Source: Bradyrhizobium canariense (GTDB lineage: Bacteria > Pseudomonadota > Alphaproteobacteria > Rhizobiales > Xanthobacteraceae). From it: a stretch of 64,000 nt of DNA. The stretch spans positions 59,831 through 123,830 of the forward strand of contig NZ_JAFCKJ010000019.1 in the NCBI RefSeq assembly GCF_018130465.1. The letters are read 5' to 3'. The notes below the pieces were generated by a model. It did no database searches. It was not told the DNA's origin and saw only the letters and a list, made by a program, of their open reading frames with translations. The position numbers and the translations under genes are program-made. Of this stretch, positions 25,412-34,900 are shown piece after piece (position 1 is the stretch's first letter; the number at the start of each line of letters is the position of its first letter).

Positions 25412-26068
25412 ATGCGCGGCACGGGATTTCTCGCCATCTGGAGCGACGTCGAGGCTCACGACCTGACCGACTACCGGCACTGGTTGACGCGCGAGCACAC
25501 GACCGAGCGCGTGACGACGAAGGGCTTCCTGGCATCGCGCGTATTCCGCGCGGCAAGGGACGACATCGACCGCTTCTTCATTCTGTATGAGCTGGAAACA
25601 CCGGAGGTCCTCGACGGCGAGGCTTATCTGGCGCGCCTCAACGCACCGACGCCGTGGTCACAGCGCATCATGCCGAAGCTCGGCAATTTCATCCGGGGCG
25701 GAGGTGCCATGATCGCGCGGGCAGGGCGGGGCGAGGGCGCATCGATCGTGGCGCTCCGGATCGAGGCGCTGCCGAAAGATCCCCAAGGTCTGGCCCAGGC
25801 GCTCGTTGCGTGCGACGGGGTTGCCGCCGTGCAGATCGGCGCGACCGACGAGGCGCGGACATCGGTGCCGACGACTGAGAAGGGCATGCGGAAGAACGAG
25901 GGCTCTTTCGCGGGGCTTTTTCTGATCGAGGCGCTCGACGTCGCGTCGTTGCAGGCTGCCTTGCAGCGGGCGAGCGAGCTTGCGCCTGACGTCCTCGGCC
26001 GGGCGAGCGAGCCGGAAGTCTATCGGGGCATGTTTGCGCTCGACGCCCGTATCGCGGATTTCGGCTGA
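25412..26068 (+). CDS. Uncharacterised protein, probable dimeric alpha/beta-barrel
   Basis: 218 aa. I do not recognise a named family. Two halves of about 100 residues each look like ferredoxin-like dimeric-barrel units (GFLAIWSDVEAHDLTDYRHW... and GASIVALRIEALPKDP...), as in EthD- or antibiotic-monooxygenase-type proteins. ATG 25412 has GGAGG five bases upstream; ATG 25400 lacks spacing. The stop overlaps the start of the next gene (TGATG), so they are coupled. Possible auxiliary enzyme or stabilising factor for the catabolic pathway. Confidence 0.65.
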   Translation: MRGTGFLAIWSDVEAHDLTDYRHWLTREHTTERVTTKGFLASRVFRAARDDIDRFFILYELETPEVLDGEAYLARLNAPTPWSQRIMPKLGNFIRGGGAMIARAGRGEGASIVALRIEALPKDPQGLAQALVACDGVAAVQIGATDEARTSVPTTEKGMRKNEGSFAGLFLIEALDVASLQAALQRASELAPDVLGRASEPEVYRGMFALDARIADFG

Positions 26069-26886
26069 TGGCAACGTTCTCGCTCGCCGCGTTGACCGTG
26101 CTCGAGCTTGCGCCGCCCGAGATGATCGAATTGGCGGCGCACTGCGGCTACGAAAAGGTCGGGCTCAGGCTGCTGCCCGCCACGCCTGGCGGTGTTGCCT
26201 ATCGCCTGATGGACGATGCGCCGCTGCTGCGGGAGACGCTCCGGCGGTTGGAGTTGACGGGGGTGACCGTCGCCGATCTCGAGGTCGTTGCGTTCAGACC
26301 GGAAACCGAGATTGCCTCGTTTACGCCCTTCTTCGAGGTGGGCGCGCGCCTCGGCGCCAAACACATCCTCGTCGCGGCCTACGATCCGGATCTGGCGCGG
26401 TTTTCGGATCGCTACCGGCAATTTTGTGAAGCGGCAGCAGACTATGGCCTGACCTCCGATCTCGAATTCATGCCCTGGACGAGCGTTCCGGACCTGAAGA
26501 CCGCGCTGCGGATCGTCGGCGACGTCGATCGTCCCGGTGCCGGCATTCTGGTCGATGCGCTGCATTTCGATCGGTCGCAGAGCTCGCTTGCGGACCTCCG
26601 CGCCGTCCCGGCGCAACGCTTGCATTACTGGCAACTCTGCGACGGCCCGGCCGAACGCCCGGCGACCACGGAGCAGCTCATCCATGCGGCTCGCGAGGAG
26701 CGGATGTTTCCGGGCGAGGGCGGAATAGACCTGATGGCGCTTGCAAGCGCGATGCCGAATGATCTCACGATCAGCATCGAGGTTCCGACCGTTCAACTGG
26801 CCAGGAGCGTCGATGTCGTATCGCGAGCACGCCGGGCGCTGGCGGCAGGCCAAGCCGTCGTGGAGCGGGCGCGCAGCCAGAGGTGA
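26068..26886 (+). CDS. TIM-barrel sugar phosphate isomerase/epimerase-like protein
   Basis: 272 aa of the AP-endonuclease-2/xylose-isomerase-like TIM-barrel family. Putative metal ligands: Glu in LEFMPW (about 132), Asp-His in LVDALHFDR (about 167-170), His/Asp in YWQLCDGP, Glu in SIEVPT. The same fold includes 3-dehydroshikimate dehydratases (AsbF/QuiC type). Next to aroQ, conversion of 3-dehydroshikimate to protocatechuate is an attractive role but is inference; other isomerase or epimerase roles remain possible. Confidence 0.82.
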   Translation: MATFSLAALTVLELAPPEMIELAAHCGYEKVGLRLLPATPGGVAYRLMDDAPLLRETLRRLELTGVTVADLEVVAFRPETEIASFTPFFEVGARLGAKHILVAAYDPDLARFSDRYRQFCEAAADYGLTSDLEFMPWTSVPDLKTALRIVGDVDRPGAGILVDALHFDRSQSSLADLRAVPAQRLHYWQLCDGPAERPATTEQLIHAAREERMFPGEGGIDLMALASAMPNDLTISIEVPTVQLARSVDVVSRARRALAAGQAVVERARSQR

Positions 26887-26915
26887 AGAATTTCGGGACG
26901 GAAGGGTAGTTCGGG

Positions 26916-28637
26916 ATGTCGCAAGCCGATCGCTGCTGGGACGTCGAGACCGATCTCCTGGTCGTCGGGGCGGGTGCCGCCGGCATGACGACATCGCTGG
27001 TGGCTGCCCTTGAGGGGCTCGACGTGATCCTTTGCGAGAAGTCGGACACGGTTGGCGGCACGACCGCGACGTCAGCCGGCACCGTCTGGATTCCGGGCAA
27101 TCGGCAGGGACGGCTTGCAGGGACGCCGGACTCGACCGAGGCGGCGCGGATCTATCTTGCAGCATTGCTCGGCGAACACGCCGCGGACGCGCGCCTGGAT
27201 GTATTTCTCGAGGCGGGTCCGCTCATGCTCGACTATCTCGATCAGAGGACGGGCGTACGGTTTGCAGCCCCACCGGTACACCCCGACTACAAGAATCTTC
27301 CCGGGGCAGCGATCGGCGGCCGCGCTCTCGGCGCCGTTCCGTTCGACGGCCGCAAGCTTGGCAAAGACTTCGATCGCATCAGGCCCCCGCGGCGAGAGTT
27401 CATGGTGCTCGGCGGCATGATGGTCGGAAAGGCGGATATCCCGGCGCTGTTGGCGCCATTCCGCAATTGGACGAACTTCAGGCATGTCGTGGGTCTTCTA
27501 GGTCGGCATTTGCTCGATCGGCTCCGCTACAGGCGCGGAACGCGTCTGATCATGGGCAACGCTCTCGTCGCGAGGCTGTTCGACAGTCTCCGCCGTTCCG
27601 GCGTCCATCTGAGATATGAGACCGAGCTCAGCGAGCTGATCCGCAACGGCGACGCAATCGTTGGGGCCGTTCTCTCATCACCTTCGGGAGCATTGGCGAT
27701 ACGTGCCCGCAAAGGCGTGGTGTTGGCAACGGGAGGCATCGGCTGGAGCCGCGAACTTCGCGAAAGGTTTTTTCCGGAGGCCGCGCGACGATTTTCACTG
27801 GCGCCTGCGTCCATTACCGGGGACGGAATGCTCGCCGCCGAACACGTCGACGCGGTCATCGAGCGCGATCTCGACAGCCCCGCTCTGTGGATGCCAAGCT
27901 CGGTCATGACGCAAGCGGACGGTTACGTCTCGGTATTCCCGCACATCATGCTGGATCGTGCCAAGCCGGGACTTCTAGCGGTGAACAAGTCGGGCCGCCG
28001 TTTCGTGAATGAAGCCGACTCCTATCACGACTTCGTGGAAGCGATGTTGCGCTCGAATTCGTCTTCCGTGTTGGCTACGCCGGCTTTCCTGATTTGCGAT
28101 CGCGCCTTTATCAGGGTCTATGGCATCGGTCTCGTTCATCCCGGGACGAGGGATTTGGGCAAATTTCTGAAGGCCAAATATCTGGTAGCGGGCGAGACGG
28201 TCGAAGCACTGGCCGAAAAAATCGGCGTCGATGGCGGTGAGCTTGCTCAAACGGTCGAGCGATACAATCGCTACGCCGAGAGCGGCGTGGACGAAGAGTT
28301 CGGCCGCGGTTCAAGCGAATTGAACCGGTTCAATGGTGATCCCCTGACCAAGCCAAACCCGTGCCTGCGGCGGATCGGTCCCGGACCATACTATGCTGTC
28401 GCGGTATGGCCGACGGATCTCGCCAGCAGTGCCGGCTTGTGCACGGATTCAACCGCCCGGGTCTTGTCTCGCCGTGGGACGGTCATACCCGGACTCTACG
28501 CCGTCGGTACCGATTCATCCTCGATCTTTCGAGGCACTTATCCGGGGCCCGGCACGATGATCGGACCTGCGATGGCATTCGGATGGTGCGCGGCGATGCA
28601 TGCCGCGAGCGCGTCAGTGCAAGACGCAGGCAACTGA
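26916..28637 (+). CDS. FAD-dependent dehydrogenase (FAD_binding_2, KstD-like)
   Basis: 573 aa. Seen: GAGAAG (18-23) in an N-terminal Rossmann fold, CEKSDTVGGTTATSAG (FAD contacts), VLATGGIGW and a C-terminal GLYAVGTDSSS plus TYPGPGTMIGPAMAFG. This matches the 3-ketosteroid delta1-dehydrogenase/fumarate reductase superfamily. In this context a flavin enzyme that oxidises quinate- or shikimate-type alicyclic acids is possible, as is dehydrogenation of another cyclic acid. No signal peptide. Last structural gene before the LysR regulator. Confidence 0.88.
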   Translation: MSQADRCWDVETDLLVVGAGAAGMTTSLVAALEGLDVILCEKSDTVGGTTATSAGTVWIPGNRQGRLAGTPDSTEAARIYLAALLGEHAADARLDVFLEAGPLMLDYLDQRTGVRFAAPPVHPDYKNLPGAAIGGRALGAVPFDGRKLGKDFDRIRPPRREFMVLGGMMVGKADIPALLAPFRNWTNFRHVVGLLGRHLLDRLRYRRGTRLIMGNALVARLFDSLRRSGVHLRYETELSELIRNGDAIVGAVLSSPSGALAIRARKGVVLATGGIGWSRELRERFFPEAARRFSLAPASITGDGMLAAEHVDAVIERDLDSPALWMPSSVMTQADGYVSVFPHIMLDRAKPGLLAVNKSGRRFVNEADSYHDFVEAMLRSNSSSVLATPAFLICDRAFIRVYGIGLVHPGTRDLGKFLKAKYLVAGETVEALAEKIGVDGGELAQTVERYNRYAESGVDEEFGRGSSELNRFNGDPLTKPNPCLRRIGPGPYYAVAVWPTDLASSAGLCTDSTARVLSRRGTVIPGLYAVGTDSSSIFRGTYPGPGTMIGPAMAFGWCAAMHAASASVQDAGN

Positions 28638-28791
28638 GTTCTCGGGGCATCCTGGTCATGGGAGGATCCCGCCTTGATCTCGTGAGATCCAAAGTTCATA
28701 GAAACGCATTCGACGGGCAGGATAGTGGCTCCATTGTGCAGAAAGTGTAGTTCTCGTCGTCGTCAAGGAAAGCAATCAAAGAAGGTCGTCG

Positions 28792-29679
28792 ATGGATTGG
28801 GAGCGGGTGCGGATATTCCTGGAGGTTGCGCGGGCGGGGCAGATCCTCAAGGCATCGAAGAATCTGCGATTGAACCACACCACGGTCGCGCGTCAGCTGA
28901 CCGCGCTGGAAAAGAGCCTGAAGGCGACGCTGCTCGAGCGGCACACGACCGGCTGCACGCTGACCGCCGCGGGCGAGGCGCTGGTCCAGGCGGCGGAGCG
29001 TGCGGAAAGCGAGTTTCTCAAGGTCGGCGCCAGCATCGGCGGCAGTGCGGACGCCGTCACCGGCACGGTGCGGGTCGGCGCACCGGACGGACTTGGCAAT
29101 TATTTCCTGGCCGAGCATCTCGGCGCATTGGCAGCGCGCCATCCGGGACTGGTCATTCAACTGGTGCCGCTGCCGCGCACGTTCTCGCTGTCGCGCCGCG
29201 AGGCGGATATCGCGATCACGCTGGACCGGCCGAAGCAGGGCCGGCTCATCCTGTCCAAGCTGACCGACTACACGCTGAGCGCCTACGCTTCGGAGCGCTA
29301 TCTCAAGCGCGAGGGCCCGATCAAGGCTCATGCCGATCTGGCCGGTCGTCTGTTCGTGACGCATATCGAGGATTTCGCCTACAGCCGGGCGCTCGACTAT
29401 GCCGCTGTCCTCGGCCGGCTGACGTCCCGCCGTTACGAATGCGGCAGCATCGTTGCCCAGATCGAAGCGGTCCGCGCCGGACACGGCATCGGCATTTTGC
29501 ACGACTACGCGGCCAGCCGTTACCCCGAACTGCGCCGCCTGCTGCCCGACGTCCGCTTCGTCCGAAATTACTGGCTGACGTCACATCCCGACACCCACGG
29601 AACGCGCCGCGTCCAGGAAGTGCACCGTTTCATCGCGGCGTCGGTGAAGGCGGCGAGGGCTTCGTTCGAGCTGGAGTGA
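28792..29679 (+). CDS. LysR-family transcriptional regulator
   Basis: 295 aa. N-terminal winged helix ([43 protein letters not shown]) and a LysR substrate-binding domain (about 90-285). The N-terminus begins with W-x-R-V-R-I rather than the commonest LxxF pattern, as in a subgroup that regulates single operons. It follows the catabolic genes on the same strand after 154 bp; whether it regulates them is unknown, since an FCD-GntR protein already serves the locus. Confidence 0.9.
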   Translation: MDWERVRIFLEVARAGQILKASKNLRLNHTTVARQLTALEKSLKATLLERHTTGCTLTAAGEALVQAAERAESEFLKVGASIGGSADAVTGTVRVGAPDGLGNYFLAEHLGALAARHPGLVIQLVPLPRTFSLSRREADIAITLDRPKQGRLILSKLTDYTLSAYASERYLKREGPIKAHADLAGRLFVTHIEDFAYSRALDYAAVLGRLTSRRYECGSIVAQIEAVRAGHGIGILHDYAASRYPELRRLLPDVRFVRNYWLTSHPDTHGTRRVQEVHRFIAASVKAARASFELE

Positions 29680-29760
29680 TCGCAGCTTCGGGCTAGGAAC
29701 TCTTGCGCACCATCGAGGCTTGACTCAGCGGGCCAGCGTCGCCGCCGATTGCTGGTCCGC

Positions 29761-29804
29761 ACGGCCCCGCCTCCAAGCCCCCCATACCCCCCAGGTGGGG
29801 CCGT
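29761..29804 (+). promoter_or_regulatory. 12-bp hairpin in leader of DUF2934 gene
   Basis: ACGGCCCCGCCT at 29761-29772 pairs with AGGTGGGGCCGT at 29793-29804 (one G-T pair), with a 20-nt C-rich loop. It ends 20 bp before the start codon and just before the AGGAG site, so it could act as a leader structure or as a terminator of upstream transcription; there is no T-run. Confidence 0.45.
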
Positions 29805-29824
29805 GTCTCTTCGCAGGAGACGCA

Positions 29825-29986
29825 ATGCCTGAGCCGACCGAGCACGACATCAGAGAGCGCGCGCACCGATTGTGGGAGCGAGCCGGCAAGCCGGAAGGCC
29901 GCGAGGAAGAATTCTGGCACGCGGCCGAGCAAGAATTGCGCAACGAGGACAAGTCGAACACCCTGCGGACGCCGGATACGCTGTGA
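29825..29986 (+). CDS. Small DUF2934 protein
   Basis: 53 aa. The sequence IRERAHRLWERAGKPEGREEEFWHAAEQEL is the DUF2934 motif, a short helical unit found singly or repeated in rhizobial stress-associated proteins of unknown function. ATG 29825 has AGGAG seven bases upstream. A second DUF2934 gene follows at 30081. Confidence 0.78.
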   Translation: MPEPTEHDIRERAHRLWERAGKPEGREEEFWHAAEQELRNEDKSNTLRTPDTL

Positions 29987-30080
29987 CCGACAAGAGGTGG
30001 CACCAGGCGGAACAGAGCCTTCCAGAAGGAATTGAGGTTCTGAGCAGCACGGGCTGCGACGCAGGCCCGTCCCTACGGCG

Positions 30081-30377
30081 GTGTGTGCGGTGGACGAGCG
30101 GCAAAAGATAGAGCACCAGATTGAACTCGCAACGCGAGCGGCTGCGCTGGTCAAAGACGAAACCACCGTCCAGCGATTCAGGAACTTCGCCGAGGAGCTG
30201 AAGCAAAAGCTCCTTCGCATGATGCGGCGTGGCAAAGTGCGAGCGCGTGCGTACGAGATATGGGAGCAGGCCGGTCGCCCGGTCGATCGCGAAGTGGAGT
30301 TTTGGCTCGAAGCGGAACGGCAGATCGAAGACGAACGCGAACAGAGGGGGCTCCCGGACTCCTCGGAGAAACGATAG
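30081..30377 (+). CDS. DUF2934 protein with helical N-terminal extension
   Basis: 98 aa. The C-terminal half, RARAYEIWEQAGRPVDREVEFWLEAERQI, is a DUF2934 unit; the N-terminal half (RQKIEHQIELATRAAALVKDETTVQRFRNFAEELKQK) is a charged helix pattern seen in small Bradyrhizobium hypotheticals. Start uncertain: GTG 30081 or GTG 30090. It is paired with the DUF2934 gene at 29825. Confidence 0.68.
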   Translation: MCAVDERQKIEHQIELATRAAALVKDETTVQRFRNFAEELKQKLLRMMRRGKVRARAYEIWEQAGRPVDREVEFWLEAERQIEDEREQRGLPDSSEKR

Positions 30378-30589
30378 AATCCGTCGCTGCTGGTAACCAG
30401 ATCGGCAGCGAACAAGTGGTCGGCTTCGGCGGCGCGTTTCCCTGGACAGAGAAAAAGCCGCCGAGTTCTTCACCCTGACGGCTTCGGAAGTCCGTAGCTG
30501 TTGGTGGTCTCTCCAGCCTCGAGCGTACCGCCGTTACCTTGTTTGCGGCCATGCAAGATCATTCTACGCGAAGGCGCTTCATTCTGCTG

Positions 30590-30725
30590 TGATCTGAAGC
30601 ACACATTCGGGTGCGAGCCGGCACCCGGCCTTCGCTGCGCCCTCTTGGGCTCGGAGGGTGAAGCGACGAAGCAAAGCTCGGGCGAAACGCGCCGCGAGGA
30701 TGCGAGGCTGTGTCCGCGAATTGAA
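30590..30725 (+). repeat. Dispersed Bradyrhizobium repeat (partial)
   Basis: The stretch with GGTGCGAGCCGGCACCCGG, GCGCCCTCTTGGGCTCGGAGG and CGGGCGAAACGCGCCGCGAGG closely follows part of a long non-coding repeat I recall from many Bradyrhizobium genomes, where the reverse strand reads CTCGCGGCGC...CGCCCGAGCTTTGC. Internal inverted repeats are visible. It occupies most of the 394-bp gap 30378-30771; the remainder shows no gene. Confidence 0.55.
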
Positions 30726-30771
30726 ATGTGCATTGGAGGATGGCGGTGCTGCCCCTTGCTCCGTCATTGCC

Positions 30772-31596
30772 CTACGCGCCGGCGGCGAGACCCAGGCGGC
30801 CGATGCCTGGCAGCTTCAGCGCCGGGCGGCGGATGTCGAGGCCGAGCACCGCGCCGAGGAAATTGATCTCGATCCCTTCGACCCAGCCGATGGTCATGCC
30901 GAGATAGCCCGACAGCGAGGCGTAGAGGCCGGTGCCGGACGCCGTGATGCCGGCCCAGCGTCCGCTGTAGGGAAAGTCCTTGCCGATCGCGGTCGGCGGC
31001 AGCACCGCGCGCAGCTCGGGAACGGCGTCCAGCGCCGCCTGCACAAAAGTGTTGGAATTCGGTCCCGGCCAGGCGCTGTAGTCGCCATAGGCGCGGAACC
31101 TGTAATTCTCGATGACGTCACGGATCTTCGGAATCAGCGCTTCGGCCCGCGCGCCGTCGACCGCGACGACCGTTTCCGGAAGGGCGCCGAACCAGCGGCC
31201 GTCGGGGGCAAAGCCGTTGCTGCGAATCGGGTCGCCCCAGGCCGTGTAGTCGTATCGGCTGTAGGTGGCGGCGCCCTTCTCCTTGACGACGATCCAGGTG
31301 TGGACGGCAAAAATGCTGCGCCAGCGCACGGTGCGCGCGGCGAACACGCGGATCAGCGCGTCCGGATTGGCGGATGCGGGCGGCAGCAGGCCGGCGCTGG
31401 AGCGATCCGCCGTCTGCCAATTGCCGCGGCCGTCGCCGCGCAAATAATAGCGGCCGGCCGACACGCCGATCGGCAGGAAGATCAGCAGCAGGAACAGAAT
31501 CAAGAATTTCCTCAAGGGCAAACGGGGGGCAGGCGGGACGATGCCACCAATATAGTTCGCAAGGCACGCCGCGCCAGCGCGCTCCTGCTCTTGCAT
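30772..31596 (-). CDS. DUF3750-like membrane-anchored protein
   Basis: 274 aa. One N-terminal membrane helix (LILFLLLIFLPIGVSAG, about residues 30-50) and a periplasmic domain. It contains the family features FAVHTWIVVKEKG, WPGPNSNTFVQAAL (Asn-rich, papain-like in look) and a Gly-rich C-terminal segment GTGLYASLSGYLGM. DUF3750 proteins have no assigned role; the H...GPNSNTF pattern hints at a Cys-free NlpC-like or DUF2459-like fold (inference). ATG 31596 is divergent from the gene at 31625 with only 28 bp between them. Confidence 0.75.
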   Translation of the reverse strand: MQEQERAGAACLANYIGGIVPPAPRLPLRKFLILFLLLIFLPIGVSAGRYYLRGDGRGNWQTADRSSAGLLPPASANPDALIRVFAARTVRWRSIFAVHTWIVVKEKGAATYSRYDYTAWGDPIRSNGFAPDGRWFGALPETVVAVDGARAEALIPKIRDVIENYRFRAYGDYSAWPGPNSNTFVQAALDAVPELRAVLPPTAIGKDFPYSGRWAGITASGTGLYASLSGYLGMTIGWVEGIEINFLGAVLGLDIRRPALKLPGIGRLGLAAGA

Positions 31597-31624
31597 TCGG
31601 GTGGTGCGGCCATATGTTGCGTTC

Positions 31625-31885
31625 ATGAGAAAGTTGTCACTCGTCGAGGACCAGGCCATCCAGGCGCGAATCGCGTACATCGCGGGCGCCGAGATCTTCG
31701 ATCGCCTCTTCGCCGGCATCCGGTTCGACGAAATCGACGGCAATCTGCTGTTTGCCATCGCCTGCGACGAAGACCGCGCGGCCGAGATCGAGGACGAGTT
31801 CTCGCACCAGCTCGCCGTGGTCGCGACGCAGATTCTGGCGCAGAGCGTCGACGTGGTCGTGGTGCTGCCGAAGGTCCTGCAATAG
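31625..31885 (+). CDS. Conserved hypothetical protein
   Basis: 86 aa, acidic, alternating helix-strand pattern (VEDQAIQARIAYIAGAEIFDRLF ... QILAQSVDVVVVLPKVL). I do not recognise the family. Coding bias (third-position GC) fits the neighbours and it is divergent from the DUF3750 gene. The Mfd-like gene follows 112 bp later. Confidence 0.5.
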   Translation: MRKLSLVEDQAIQARIAYIAGAEIFDRLFAGIRFDEIDGNLLFAIACDEDRAAEIEDEFSHQLAVVATQILAQSVDVVVVLPKVLQ

Positions 31886-31997
31886 CCTCCTGCCCGCTGG
31901 CCTTCCGCCCGCACAGGCCGCTTGCCTTCGCCCTGTGTCTCTGCTTTTCAACGCAATTGCAAAATTGTAATGACGTCATTGGGCGCTCAGGCCCGAG

Positions 31998-34900
31998 GTG
32001 CGTTATCGATCGAGCTCGATGGGAGGGCTCGTCGTCGCTCGCCTCCATTTGCGAAACAAAGTTGGATACAAATTGGCGCCCACCAAAAAAGCCCGGGCCA
32101 CGACCGGCGCGATAAAGACAAAAAGCAAGAGCTCAAAAAGCAAGAGCTCAAAAAGCAGCGGCTCGAAAAGCACAAGCTCGACAAGCAAGCGCCCGAACAA
32201 GAGCGCCTCGCGTTCCGCGGTTGCCTCCTCGTCGCCGCTCGGCATGCTGGCGCTGCATCTGCTCGAGCAGTGGGAGAAGTCCGGCCGCGACGGCCTCGTC
32301 TTCCTCTGCGACGACGAGAGCAGGGCGGAGCGGCTGGGCGGCGTGATCCACGCCCTCGATCCTTCGGTCGAGGTGCTGGTGTTTCCGCGCCTGAACACGC
32401 TGCCGTTCGACGGCCTCGAGCCATCCCGCGAGATCGCGGGCCGGCGCAGCGCGGTGCTGCGACGCCTCGCCAAGGCAAAGAAGCCCGTCTTCCTGGTGTC
32501 GACCGCGGAAGCCATCATGGAACGGCTGCCGCTGCCGGCGAGCTGGTCGCGGTCGAGCCTCACGCTGAAGGTGGGCGCGCCCTATTCCGGGCCCGAGCTG
32601 AAGACGCGGCTGGAAGCTCTCGGCTACGATCTCGACGAAGAGGCGGAGTATCCGGGCGGCGTCCTGTTCCACGGCAAGACGTTCGAAGTGTTTCCCGCCG
32701 GCGCGCTTGCTCCATTCCGGATCGAGCATTCCGGCGAAACGATCCGCAAGATCGTCGCCGTCGATCCGATCGAGCACGAGGTCGTCTACGAGACCGCGGA
32801 ATTGATCGTCGATCCCATGTCCGAGCGGATCGGGCTGGGAGCTACGCGCGGACAGCGGGCGACGCTGCCGGATTATTGCGGTCGCGCGCGATGGATCGTG
32901 GATGCCGGGGTGTCGGCCCACGCCGATAGCTGGATGGGCACGATCGAGGAAGCCGCGGGCCGCAGGGATGCGGAGCGCGAGTATCTGGGGCAGGCGGACT
33001 GGAAGCAGCTGAAGAAGCGCATCAGCGTGCTGCCGCGCAAGGCCGCCTTCATCTCGACGCCGGAGTTCTCGAAGCTGGCATCGCCGCGCAAGGCGCTTCG
33101 CGCCTTCGTCGCCGACATGCAGCGCGGCGGATCGCGGCTGCTGTTCGTCGCGGCCGTCGAGGACGACCTTCGTGCGATGGAGCGCATGAGCGGCATCAAG
33201 ACGGAGCGCCTGGCCGATTGGAGCGAGGTGACGAAGGCACGGAGCCGCGAAGGCGCGCTGCTGGCTGATTTCGACGCAGGGTTCATTGGCGTCGGCCGAA
33301 AACCGCTTGTCGTCGTGACCGCGTCCGACGTGCTCGGCAGCCGGGCCCATCATCCTCAGCCCATGGCGCGCGCCTGGAATCCGGCTTTCGATCATCCTGA
33401 CGTGCCGGAAAAGGGCGCCGCCATCGTCCATCTGCAACGCGGGCTCGCCGTGCTCGACGGCTTGCAGACCCTCGACATGGGGCGGGGATCACGGCGCGAG
33501 ATGGTCAGGCTCGCCTTTGCGGGCGACAATGCCGTGCTCGTTCCGCCGGCCGATCTTGCGGTGATCTGGCCCTATGCCGGCGAGCCCGGCAAGCTGACGC
33601 TGGACAAGGCGGACGGCAGCAGCTGGTGGGCGCGGCGCACCGCGGCGGAAGCGGAAATCCAGGTCGCCGCCAAGGCGCTCGCCAAACACATCAGCCAGCG
33701 CCGCCGCCGCCGTGCACCCAAATTGGTGCCGCCGGGGGCGAATTATGAAAAATTCGTCGCGCGTTTCCCCTATTTCACGACGAGCGACCAGGCCAAGGCG
33801 ATTCAGGACGTCCTCGACGATCTGGCGTCGGGCCATCCCATGGACAGGGTGATCTGCGGCGACGTCGGATTCGGCAAGACCGAGGTCGCGCTGCGGGCGG
33901 CGGCCGCAGTGGCTCTGTCGGGCAAGCAGGTGGCGATCGCGGCGCCGACGACCGTGCTGACCCGGCAGCATGTCGAAACCTTCCGCAAACGGTTCGGCCC
34001 CCTCGGGATCGAGGTGGGAAGCCTGTCGCGGGCCAGTTCGGGCCCGGAGACGCGAGAGACCAAGGAGGGGCTGCGGCGCGGCACGCTGAAAGTCGTGGTC
34101 GGCACGCAGGCTCTTGCGGCAAAGGACGTGAAGTTCGCCGACCTTGGCCTCGTCATCATCGACGAAGAGCAGCATTTCGGGGCGGCGGAGAAGGCAAAGC
34201 TTTCAGGTCTCGCCAAAGGTGCTCATTCGCTCTGGATGAGCGCCACGCCGATCCCGCGCACGCTCGCGGCGGGTCTTGCCGGCTTCAGGGATCTCAGCGT
34301 GATCGCCTCGCCGCCGGTTCATCGCCTTCCCATCGTGACCAGGATCGCGCCGTTGTCGGAGGCTGCCATTGCCGCGGCGCTGCTCCGCGAGCGCAGGCGG
34401 CACGGGCAGAGCTTCCTGATCTGTCCGCGCATCCAGGATCTGGAGCCGATGCTGGCCCGTGTGCAATCGGTGGCGCCGGAGCTGCGCATTGTCTGTCTTC
34501 ACGGCCGATTGCCCGTCGAGGAGATCGACGACCGGATGATGAGTTTCGTCGATGGCGAGGCGGACGTGCTGTTGGCGACCAATATCGTGGAAAGCGGTCT
34601 CGATATTCCGCGCGCGAACACCATCGTGGTGTGCTGGCCCGAAAAGTTCGGACTTGCGCAGCTCCATCAGCTCAGAGGACGGGTGGGACGCGGCGGCACG
34701 CGCGCGTTTGCTCATTTGCTGACGGAAACGACCTCGGAGCAGTCCGAGAAGCGTCTGGCGGTGCTGGAGGAGTTCAGCAAGCCGGGCGCCGGCTTTGCGA
34801 TCAGCGAGCGCGACCTCGACCTCAGGGGCGCGGGCGATCTGTTCTCGGAACTGCAGTCCGGCCACGTCCAGGTGTTCGGACCCGTGCTCTATAGTCACCT

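Noticed and set aside
30470-30733. 87-aa minus-strand frame
   Set aside because: It is made largely of the dispersed Bradyrhizobium repeat, whose open frames are artefacts.
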